From Spirosoma sp. KCTC 42546 (GTDB lineage: Bacteria > Bacteroidota > Bacteroidia > Cytophagales > Spirosomataceae), in NCBI RefSeq assembly GCF_006965485.1, contig NZ_CP041360.1:5932501-5996500 (forward strand): a stretch of DNA of 64,000 nt. Direction: 5' to 3'. This document shows positions 19,888 through 26,991 of this stretch, piece by piece. Position 1 is the stretch's first letter. The number at the start of each line of letters is the position of its first letter. The translations under genes were made by a program, and so were the position numbers. The notes beneath the pieces were generated by a model. That model did no database searches and had not been told where the DNA came from. It saw only the letters and a program-made list of their open reading frames with translations.

Positions 19888-20110
19888 ATAAAACCTAAAC
19901 CGTACTTTGTAATAATAAACCATTTACTTCTGAGCCTATTGCTAGCTAGTAGCTTACCCGGCCTGGCGCAAAAAGCGATTCCCGGCAAAATTGAAGCTGA
20001 AAGCTATTCTGCCAAACAAGGTGTAAGTACAGAAACTACGACCGACACTAATGGTGGGGTGGATGTGGGGTGGATTGGAAAACAAATCGTTGCATCCTGG
20101 CCACCCTGAT
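19888..20110 (+). pseudogene. 5' fragment of a CBM6-type carbohydrate-binding secreted protein
   Basis: The frame starting at 19888 reads a hydrophobic leader (LLLSLLLASSLPGLAQ) followed by IPGKIEAESYSAKQG, then VSTETTTDTNGGVDVGWI. This is the characteristic opening of carbohydrate-binding module family 6 as found in exported glycosidases: the IEAE(S/N)Y start and the T-x-D-x-G-G-x-x-V-G-W-I strand. There is no ATG, only ATA at the expected start, and the similarity stops abruptly at about 20070, where the family would continue with the ligand-binding loops. The frame closes with TGA at about 20108. It is a remnant, not a gene. The family call rests on motif recognition. Confidence 0.65.
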
Positions 20111-20200
20111 CGCCGAATTTCCTGTGCTGAACCTTTGTGAAGTGGATGACGTCTACTTATCAGTTTTACTGACCATCAATCATCCATCAACAACGAGTCC

Positions 20201-21298
20201 ATGCGTTTTTTTCTTTTCTTATCTAGCTTCTGGGTCCATGTAGCCTTCTCCCAATCGGCTATGGTGAAGGGGTTACTCCCGGCAAAATTTTCCGGGAAGC
20301 CGGTGCAATTAACCCTCATGAATTATGAAACACGCAAGGACAGGAAAGTCCAGGAAGTAGTTGCCGACGCTAAAGGATCATTTCAATTTACGATACCGCT
20401 GAAAGAACCGCTCATTTATACAATCAGCGTGGCGGATTCGGGACTGGTGCAGGTGGTAGCCAAGCCAGGTGATGCGCTCAAGTTGGAATTCAAAAAAGAT
20501 GAAATCGTATGCTCCGGTTCTAAGGACACACAATACCTGATCGACTACGAGCGTAATCGCCGGGATGTGTTTGCTAAATACCTGAAGCGCACCTATGATT
20601 CATCGGCAGTAGCGGTAAAAAGTGGTAACAAGGCCCGGATTGAGTACTGGAACGTTGAGCACGAGAAAGCGTCTGAAAATTATAAAGCTGAGCTGGCCAC
20701 CTGGGTTGAACAGCCTTTCTTTATCAACTCACTCGCTGCGGTTCATCACAGCATGCGCTGGCATTCGGATAATGACATCAACCTGATGGACCAGATGGTG
20801 GCCATCTTTCAGAAAAAATACCCTGGTTTTGAATTAACACGACAGCTTGTTAGCAAAGTGGCAGCTACCAAACGTATTGCATTAGGCGCTATAGCCCCGG
20901 AATTCATGGCAAAGGACACGGCTAACCATACCGTCGATTTGAAAAATTATCGAGGTAAATATACGCTGGTCGATTTCTGGGCTTCCTGGTGCGGCCCCTG
21001 CCGACAGGAAAGCCCAACGCTGGTGAGACTTTACAAAACGTACAAAGACAAAGGGTTTGCTATTTTAAGCGTGTCGATCGACACCGATAAATCCAGGTGG
21101 GTGAATGCTATCAAAAAAGATGGCTATACCTGGGAGAATGTATCTGAGTTGGATGGCTATTCGGGTTCAACGGCCGCGTTGTACACGGTTACCGCCATAC
21201 CTAATAGTTTTTTGCTTGATAAAGACGGAAAAATTATCGCCAAAAATCTGAGGGGTAAAAACCTGGAGGACAAATTAATTGCGCTCATGGGCCAGTAA
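20201..21298 (+). CDS. TlpA/ResA-like thiol-disulfide oxidoreductase with DUF4369-type N-terminus
   Basis: Exported thioredoxin-fold protein of 365 residues. Residues 1-18 are a signal peptide (ending AFSQ). Residues 20-105 form a DUF4369-like beta domain (VKGLLPAKFSGKPVQLTLM). A helical linker of about 110 residues follows. The C-terminal redoxin domain (228-365) holds APEF, the active site WCGPC (263-267) and the cis-proline strand AIPNSFLLD (Pro at 334). Such proteins reduce or reshuffle disulfides in the periplasm and are common in Bacteroidota. The gene is single and ends before the bidirectional terminator at 21385-21433. The partner protein is unknown. Confidence 0.9.
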   Translation: MRFFLFLSSFWVHVAFSQSAMVKGLLPAKFSGKPVQLTLMNYETRKDRKVQEVVADAKGSFQFTIPLKEPLIYTISVADSGLVQVVAKPGDALKLEFKKDEIVCSGSKDTQYLIDYERNRRDVFAKYLKRTYDSSAVAVKSGNKARIEYWNVEHEKASENYKAELATWVEQPFFINSLAAVHHSMRWHSDNDINLMDQMVAIFQKKYPGFELTRQLVSKVAATKRIALGAIAPEFMAKDTANHTVDLKNYRGKYTLVDFWASWCGPCRQESPTLVRLYKTYKDKGFAILSVSIDTDKSRWVNAIKKDGYTWENVSELDGYSGSTAALYTVTAIPNSFLLDKDGKIIAKNLRGKNLEDKLIALMGQ

Positions 21299-21384
21299 CC
21301 AGGGAGAATGGAGGTAACTGGTAAAGAGAAGGTCAGGGAATATACCTATTGGGGCTTTCGTAGTTAGCGGCTTAATTTGGGCAA

Positions 21385-21433
21385 TTACTAGAAAAGCCGC
21401 GTCAGCATAGGCTGAGCGCGGCTTTTCTAGTAA
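21385..21433. terminator. Bidirectional intrinsic terminator
   Basis: Perfect 17-bp inverted repeat: TTACTAGAAAAGCCGCG pairs with CGCGGCTTTTCTAGTAA around a 15-base loop. It lies between the convergent genes ending at 21298 and 21455. Each arm contains a T- or A-run that can act as the U-tract in either direction. Confidence 0.8.
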
Positions 21434-21454
21434 CAACGAATGAACTGGACTAGA

Positions 21455-22465
21455 TTAGGGCTGTCCTCCCCCACCAGCCGCTCCGTATACCTGGCCTGTA
21501 GCATAACTGCCATCATTAGCCGCCAGTTGAACGTAAATAGATGCCAGCTCGGCGGGTTGGCCAGGGCGGCCCAGCGGGGTATTTCCGCCGAAGGTTTTTA
21601 GCTTTTCCTGCGTGGCCCCACCGCTGGGTTGTAATGGTGTCCATATAGGGCCCGGCGCTACACCATTTACCCGAATACCCTTGGGGCCAAGCTGTTTAGC
21701 CAGCGACTTGACAAAATTCATCGTAGCCGCTTTGGTCTGCGCATAGTCGTATAAATTGGGCGAAGGGTCATAAGCCTGCTCGGATGTTGTTCCGATAATG
21801 GACGATCCGGGCGGCATGTGCGGTAAAGCGGCTTTAATAATCCAGAAGGGTGCATAAATGTTGGTTTTCATCGTCGCGTCAAAATCTTCCGAAGAGACAT
21901 CCAGTATAGACTCCCGACTTTGCTGCCGGGCCGCATTACTCACCAGAATATCTAATCCACCCAATCCTTTTACGGCTTCCTCCACCAGTTGCTTACAGAA
22001 CGCTTCGGTGCGGATATCGCCAGGAATAGCAATCGCTTTCCGGCCTTCTTTCTTGATTAAATCCACTACCTCCCTGGCGTCGGATTCCTCGGCCGGCAGA
22101 TAGTTAATGGCCACATCGGCTCCTTCGCGGGCATAGGCAATTGCAGCGGCTCGACCCATGCCTGAATCTCCTCCGGTAATCAACGCTTTTCGGCCAAGTA
22201 AGCGCCCAGATCCTTTATAACTGGTCTCGCCATGGTCGGGACGCGGGTCCATTTTGCTGGCTAACCCTGGCCAGGGCTGCGGCTGGGGCTTAAATGGAGG
22301 TTTGGGATATTTCGTGGTCGGATCGACAAGCGGTGCCGGAGCCAATGACCCTACTACCTGAGACTCCGAATTGGCCAACACTGCCGGTGCCAGTACGGTA
22401 GCCGCCAGACCACTGCCAATGCCACCAATGAGCTGGCGTCGGCTGAGTTGATTTTCATTGATCAT
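21455..22465 (-). CDS. Exported SDR-family oxidoreductase (YghA/YdaD-like)
   Basis: NAD(P)-dependent short-chain dehydrogenase of 336 residues. The N-terminus has a Tat-type signal (LSRRQLIGGIGSG, then a hydrophobic run ending at VLA, about residue 31). A Pro-rich linker (45-68) leads into the Rossmann core with TGGDSGMG (97-104), GD at 149-150, NAA (177-179), catalytic Ser228 in GTTS and Y241-x-x-x-K245 in YDYAQTK. The layout with the TSYKGSGRL lead-in matches the YghA/general-stress-protein-39 branch, whose substrates are poorly known (aldehydes or sugars). Tat export would fit a folded, cofactor-loaded enzyme. It converges with the thioredoxin gene across a shared terminator. Confidence 0.88.
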   Translation of the reverse strand: MINENQLSRRQLIGGIGSGLAATVLAPAVLANSESQVVGSLAPAPLVDPTTKYPKPPFKPQPQPWPGLASKMDPRPDHGETSYKGSGRLLGRKALITGGDSGMGRAAAIAYAREGADVAINYLPAEESDAREVVDLIKKEGRKAIAIPGDIRTEAFCKQLVEEAVKGLGGLDILVSNAARQQSRESILDVSSEDFDATMKTNIYAPFWIIKAALPHMPPGSSIIGTTSEQAYDPSPNLYDYAQTKAATMNFVKSLAKQLGPKGIRVNGVAPGPIWTPLQPSGGATQEKLKTFGGNTPLGRPGQPAELASIYVQLAANDGSYATGQVYGAAGGGGQP

Positions 22466-22748
22466 GGTTGTTTTCGTAAGTTGAGTAAGTGATTACTACT
22501 TGATATTATAGTTAGCCCGTAGGTTATATGCCTCAACGAGTCGTAGTAGCGTAAGGTTAGATTTTTCTTGCTATTTAATGAGGTAGGGCTTTTTGAAAGC
22601 ACCGGCAGTAAACTCAAGTGCCCCGGCAGGCAACTGTTACTACGCTTCTCTACTAATTCATGCCATCTTTAAACGTCTATTCGATTGCAGTGTTGCCCTC
22701 ACCCGTATTCAAACTGAATCAGTATACCACCAATCACCCACCCTCTTT

Positions 22749-23333
22749 ATGAAACCAGGTTACCTGTTGATTCCTATGCTTTTCGGAATCGCTCTTTCGC
22801 CCACATTTGGACAGGAGCACTCGACTCAATACACCCAGGCGCGGCCTGGCAGAGCTGTGCTGGACATCGGAATCCGACTTCAGAAATCAATTAATCTGTA
22901 TGCCGAAAATGGCCTTACGGTGCAGTATACTCACCCCAAACTGGCGTCCAGCCGATTGTATATCGGGCTCAGCTACGTTAGTTCGCGACTGGGAACAGCC
23001 TTTCACTCGAATGCCATTAAGCAGGACAACTACCTGGTCTCGGCTTCCTATTATTTCAGGCCTACATGGTTGATTCAACCCGTTGTCAAGGCGAATGTGG
23101 GCTACTTTGCCGCCCATTATGGAAGCCCCCTATTCGACGAATTAGCCAGAACCTCGCTGCTGGCGTCTCCTGAAGTTGGCCTGTGTTACTGCCCCAACTT
23201 TCCACTCAAAATCAACGCGTCTGTCGGCTATAACCTGCTTACCGGCAACGGTCTTTCAGGGCCAGGTACGTTGTATCCTGTTTTTGTCCAGACCAGTATC
23301 AGCTGGAACATTCTTAAAACGCCCAAAAACTAA
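22749..23333 (+). CDS. Probable outer-membrane beta-barrel protein, hypothetical
   Basis: Exported protein of 194 residues when started at 22749 (MKPGYLLIPMLFGIALSP, signal peptide ending TFGQ). The frame is open upstream to 22593, but those 52 residues precede a perfect signal peptide and are unlikely to be translated. The mature part alternates hydrophobic and polar residues in strands rich in Tyr, Gly and Ser (LYIGLSYVSSRLG, YLVSASYYFRP, INASVGYNLL) and ends in a strand-like SISWNIL. That is the pattern of a small 8-strand outer-membrane barrel. I cannot name the family. The following lipoprotein gene starts one base after its stop, so the two are almost certainly co-transcribed. Confidence 0.72.
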   Translation: MKPGYLLIPMLFGIALSPTFGQEHSTQYTQARPGRAVLDIGIRLQKSINLYAENGLTVQYTHPKLASSRLYIGLSYVSSRLGTAFHSNAIKQDNYLVSASYYFRPTWLIQPVVKANVGYFAAHYGSPLFDELARTSLLASPEVGLCYCPNFPLKINASVGYNLLTGNGLSGPGTLYPVFVQTSISWNILKTPKN

Positions 23334-23334
23334 T

Positions 23335-24270
23335 ATGAAAACAATCCTTAGTCTCTTGGTCCTACTTGTGATTACCCTGGCCTGTTCACCCGAACCCACC
23401 ATCACAAAAGACATGCTGGATGGGGGAACCTTGTTCGATCCATCGCTCTACAAGCCAGCGAACTACCTGGTATCGAAAGCAATGCCAAACCCGACGCCTG
23501 AGCAGGCCAGGAAACCCGTTATTATTGCCTGTCATGGCTATTCGGCCACTACATTTGAGTGGGATGAATTTCGAAGCTGGTCCAGTGGCCGGACTGATTT
23601 TTACCTGTCGCAGGTGCTGCTGGGCGGACATGGGCGAAGTTACGACGACTTCAAAACGTCAACCTGGCACGACTGGCAGGCGGCCATTATGGATGAATAT
23701 AGTCAGTTGGAAAAGGCTGGCTATCAAAATATCAACTTACTCACCTCCTCTACGAGTGGCGCTTTACTACTGGAATTGGTTGCTTCTGGCTACTTTGCCA
23801 ACCACATTAAACCCCAGAATCTGCTGCTGGTTGATCCCATCGTAATTCCCTCCGACAAATCCTTATCGCTAATTGGGGCGCTTGGGCCTATGCTGGGTTA
23901 TATTGAAACGAAACAGTCGGCTGATGAGGATAAAGTCTATTACCACTTTCGGCCCCAGGAAACCCTGCAACAACTCCAAAGTCTGCTGACCGTGGTTCGT
24001 CAGGATTTAGAGAAAGGAATAACGTTGCCTTCGGGCTGCAGTCTGAAGGTCTACAAGTCGAAAAAAGACCCATCAGCCGATCCGGTCAGCGCAGTACTGA
24101 TCTATCAGGGCAGCCAAACCGCCGACGGAAAGCCGATAACCGTTGAGTTGATCGACTCTGAACTACATGTATACACACGCCTGAAACTTCGGGATTCGGT
24201 TACGGCCAAAGACCAGCAAAACCAGACGGCTACCTTTACAGACATTAGCAATCTGGTTATTGGTCGTTAG
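23335..24270 (+). CDS. Alpha/beta-hydrolase lipoprotein
   Basis: Lipoprotein of 311 residues. The start at 23335 was chosen because a lipobox follows at once (LLVITLAC, Cys17). The hydrolase fold is recognisable from VIIACHGYSATTFEW (62-76, oxyanion-type HGYSA), LGGHGRS (96-102) and the nucleophile elbow LLTSSTSGALLLE (135-147). In the elbow the usual G-x-S-x-G is altered to S-S-T-S-G, so Ser139 or Ser141 is the likely nucleophile. The acid/His pair is expected near LIDSELHVY. Probably an esterase or lipase facing the periplasm or surface. Translation is coupled to the barrel protein upstream. Substrate unknown. Confidence 0.82.
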   Translation: MKTILSLLVLLVITLACSPEPTITKDMLDGGTLFDPSLYKPANYLVSKAMPNPTPEQARKPVIIACHGYSATTFEWDEFRSWSSGRTDFYLSQVLLGGHGRSYDDFKTSTWHDWQAAIMDEYSQLEKAGYQNINLLTSSTSGALLLELVASGYFANHIKPQNLLLVDPIVIPSDKSLSLIGALGPMLGYIETKQSADEDKVYYHFRPQETLQQLQSLLTVVRQDLEKGITLPSGCSLKVYKSKKDPSADPVSAVLIYQGSQTADGKPITVELIDSELHVYTRLKLRDSVTAKDQQNQTATFTDISNLVIGR

Positions 24271-24272
24271 GT

Positions 24273-24329
24273 ATTGGTTATTAGCTATCGACTATTATCT
24301 GACTATCAAACAAATAGCCAATAACAAAT
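24273..24329. repeat. Intergenic inverted repeat between convergent genes
   Basis: Imperfect 16-bp arms at 24273-24288 and 24314-24329 (14 of 16 pair), AT-rich with the core GTTATT-GCTAT. It separates the hydrolase gene from the convergent LytTR gene. It may act as a weak bidirectional terminator. Confidence 0.5.
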
Positions 24330-24336
24330 AAAATAT

Positions 24337-26010
24337 TCAGTTATCCAGCCCCATCTTTTTTAGAAACTCGGGCTTTACCCGTCGGGCTACATCCACCTCG
24401 CTCCCATCTGTCATCATTAGGGTGCCTCCATCGCCCCGTCGATACTTAGTGATGTAGTTCAGGTTAACCAAGTGGGATTTATGCACCTTAAAGAAATGGT
24501 CATGGTCAATCAGCACCTGCTCAAATTCGGCCATTGAGCGCGAAGCCACCAACTCCTTTCGGTTAATAAAGTGAACCGTCGTGTAGCTGCCCATGGCCTC
24601 AATTCTGATGATGTCGTCGGAAGTAAACAGCAGAACACTTTCCAGGGTTGGAATAGGTATTTTCCTGACCCGCTCGCGCTCTTCCCGGATCATTTTGAGC
24701 ACTTGCTGAAGTTCGTCGCTGGCGGTGGGTTGTGTCTGCTGCAATTGATTTTCCAGTACCAGATTATGTCGTTCAACCAACTGCTGGTTTTCGTCAAGTC
24801 GTTTAAGTGCCAGTTCCTGCGCCTGGCTGATACTGTTACGCAGTAAGTTGATTCGGTCAATCAACGCAAACGTAAGCAGAGTCACCTGGCAAACGGCCCC
24901 AATCTGATACCCATAGTAGGTTACTGTGTGATCGAAGGAGATAATATTGAATAGGGTAAGCACCAATAATAAAACTTCAACGATATAAATACCCCACCCC
25001 AGCAGGTAGAACCGGGCAGGCCGAAAGCCCCGGCGATACAGCCAAAATCCCGTGGCCAGAAACGACAGGAAGGTAACCAGAACAATTACGTTGAAGGCCA
25101 TCTCGGCCGACTGAATACCCATTATTTTAGCCAAAACGACCCCAATGGCCAGGATACTAACCCCCTGATAAGCTCGATTAATATGGGGGTGAACGGCGCT
25201 GATGTTCAGGAAAGAAACCGAGAACGCAATACTGGTTAGCAACGTAAAGAGCCGAATGAGACTGGAGTTGATCCCATTGTTCATGTAGGGCATATCCCGC
25301 CAGAGAAGATCGAACAGGTACCCCTCAAATGTCAACAGTGTGAGTGCTGAGAAGATCACATGCAGGGTATACAGGAGGTAGGTTCGGTCATGCAGTGACA
25401 CAAACATGAAAAAGCTAAACAGGGCAATCAACGCCATGACACCCACCACGAAGGCGTTGATCATTGTTTCGCGGTATACTTTTTGAACCACCGGCCGAAT
25501 AGTACCCAGTTTAATGGGTAACACCAGCCCGTTCATATCCTTGAGCGCGATATACAACTGCCTGGGGTGCCGACCCAGATAAAGTGTGATACTATTAATG
25601 CCAAAATACCGGTTTGAAAATGGACGCAAGACCCCCGTCTCCAAAAAGTAAGTGGTATCCTCGCTGACAACGTAGGCATCGACAAAGTCAACATCCTGAG
25701 CTTCCAGGATGGCATAGACGGGTTCGTTGGTTTGATTGCCAATATCCCACTTAAGCCAGATTCGGGAGGAAGTAAATCCCAGGTTGATGACCTTATCCAG
25801 GCTGTTGGTAAACTGGGCATCCGGCATCTTACTAATCTGAACGTGGGAGAGTTGATTCGTTGTATCCTCAAAATAGCGAGCAAAAGAGCCCATCTCAAGC
25901 AACTCAGTGGCGCGGTCGTAACGGATAATTTGTTGAGCCTGTAAACAGACTGAGGTAAGCAGGTAAACGCAAAACAGGGCAAGTATACGGTTCTGCATTA
26001 TTTTGGACAA
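24337..26010 (-). CDS. 7TM-DISM receptor fused to LytTR DNA-binding domain
   Basis: One-protein membrane sensor and transcription factor of 557 residues. Residues 1-25 are a signal peptide (ending LQAQ). Residues 28-175 form a 7TMR-DISM extracellular domain (LGFTSSRIWLKWDIGN...). Seven hydrophobic helices span about 185-395. A coiled coil follows (about 398-455: LALKRLDENQQLVERHN). The C-terminal LytTR domain (about 460-557) contains IIRIEAMGSYTTVHF, FFKVHKSHLVNLNYI and the closing DGSEVDVARR. In most relatives the output is a kinase or cyclase; direct fusion to LytTR lets the receptor bind DNA from the membrane. It has no adjacent kinase. It converges with the lipoprotein hydrolase gene. Ligand and targets are unknown. 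Confidence 0.92.
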   Translation of the reverse strand: MSKIMQNRILALFCVYLLTSVCLQAQQIIRYDRATELLEMGSFARYFEDTTNQLSHVQISKMPDAQFTNSLDKVINLGFTSSRIWLKWDIGNQTNEPVYAILEAQDVDFVDAYVVSEDTTYFLETGVLRPFSNRYFGINSITLYLGRHPRQLYIALKDMNGLVLPIKLGTIRPVVQKVYRETMINAFVVGVMALIALFSFFMFVSLHDRTYLLYTLHVIFSALTLLTFEGYLFDLLWRDMPYMNNGINSSLIRLFTLLTSIAFSVSFLNISAVHPHINRAYQGVSILAIGVVLAKIMGIQSAEMAFNVIVLVTFLSFLATGFWLYRRGFRPARFYLLGWGIYIVEVLLLVLTLFNIISFDHTVTYYGYQIGAVCQVTLLTFALIDRINLLRNSISQAQELALKRLDENQQLVERHNLVLENQLQQTQPTASDELQQVLKMIREERERVRKIPIPTLESVLLFTSDDIIRIEAMGSYTTVHFINRKELVASRSMAEFEQVLIDHDHFFKVHKSHLVNLNYITKYRRGDGGTLMMTDGSEVDVARRVKPEFLKKMGLDN

Positions 26011-26407
26011 AATAGCACCTTAAATATATTCAGTTTCTTTATTTGGGTAATATAAGTCTAAATTTCAGGAATCGGGTGCCTTTCGCCGATTTCGCCACTC
26101 GATTCCCAGTTTTTTCCGGATAATCCTCTATTAGCTACGCTTCCGGCCAGGCAGAATCATAAACTTGATGTCAAGCTGTTTTTAGACAGGCTTGGTTTGT
26201 AAGGACTTCCGGCGTGGATGTAGCCTGGTGCACCTCAGGTTATTTTTCTAAAGAAAATGGCCCAGAGTCCTAAAAATGCCATTCGTAGTTTCCCGCCGAA
26301 GATAAACTCAGACCTGCCGAAGGTAAACCGGCAACTTGATAGCCCGCTAGTATACGCTACGTTTGACCTGTTCCTTCCTGAAATAAGTCAATTTTTTTCA
26401 AGTTACT
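26011..26407. other. Divergent promoter region
   Basis: About 400 bases between the divergent starts of the LytTR gene and the small lipoprotein gene. An overlapping ORF from 26257 runs into the lipoprotein gene in another frame and is not credible. No repeat or clear box is seen. Confidence 0.4.
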
Positions 26408-26944
26408 ATGGCACGCCCAGTTATCCTCTCCCTTACTTTCCTGGTCAGTTTAATATGTATACCAGCCTGCCAGCGGCAACAAGCGTTGGTTCCACGCTCA
26501 AAGCCATACGACTATGCATCTGCTACTGAAGTTCAGGCTGAGATAAAAAACGCATCTCTATATACGTTAGCTATAATTTCGAAAATTGGCGAACAGCCCT
26601 ACGACTCAGTTGCCACCAACAGTAGCCTGCAGGTGCAGCCTCAACCATCCACTAAGCCCGATGTTCAACTACGAAAGGGATTCCGGCAAGATACGCTTAT
26701 TGCTCCAGCACACCAGCTAGCCCCTATTGAAACGGATCTGGATACGAAGGTTGCCCAAAAGCCGATGTACAATTCAACAAAACAGCAGGGCATTTCTACG
26801 CTGTTAGCTGTCGGACTAGCAGTGGTTGCCGTTACGAGTGGAACCTTTAAAATACCTAACCTACAGGATCACATTATACCTGGTCTGCTGTCTCTTATTG
26901 CTGGAACAATCGTATTCTTTATTCGTAAAGCGTCGGGTAAGTAG
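26408..26944 (+). CDS. Hypothetical lipoprotein with C-terminal membrane segments
   Basis: 178 residues. The N-terminus is a lipoprotein signal (LTFLVSLICIPAC, Cys21). A low-complexity, Gln/Pro-rich middle (about 65-120) follows. The C-terminus has two hydrophobic stretches separated by a short loop (ISTLLAVGLAVVAVTSG at about 128-145 and HIIPGLLSLIAGTIVFF at about 155-171) and ends with basic residues. I recognise no family. It is 47 bases ahead of the chosen start of the TonB-dependent receptor gene on the same strand, so joint expression is likely. Confidence 0.6.
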   Translation: MARPVILSLTFLVSLICIPACQRQQALVPRSKPYDYASATEVQAEIKNASLYTLAIISKIGEQPYDSVATNSSLQVQPQPSTKPDVQLRKGFRQDTLIAPAHQLAPIETDLDTKVAQKPMYNSTKQQGISTLLAVGLAVVAVTSGTFKIPNLQDHIIPGLLSLIAGTIVFFIRKASGK

Positions 26945-26991
26945 CTTTTTCCCCTTTGACTATATTTCACACTTTTGATCTCCACATTCAC

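Noticed and set aside
22593..22748. Upstream extension of the small barrel protein gene
   Set aside because: The frame is open, but a complete signal peptide starts at 22749, so the 52 extra residues are unlikely to be made.
23176..23334. Upstream extension of the alpha/beta-hydrolase gene
   Set aside because: It overlaps the preceding gene in another frame, and the lipoprotein signal begins at 23335.
26257..26529. 90-codon ORF overlapping the small lipoprotein gene
   Set aside because: The overlapping frame at 26408 encodes a good lipoprotein signal and continues further; this one does not.
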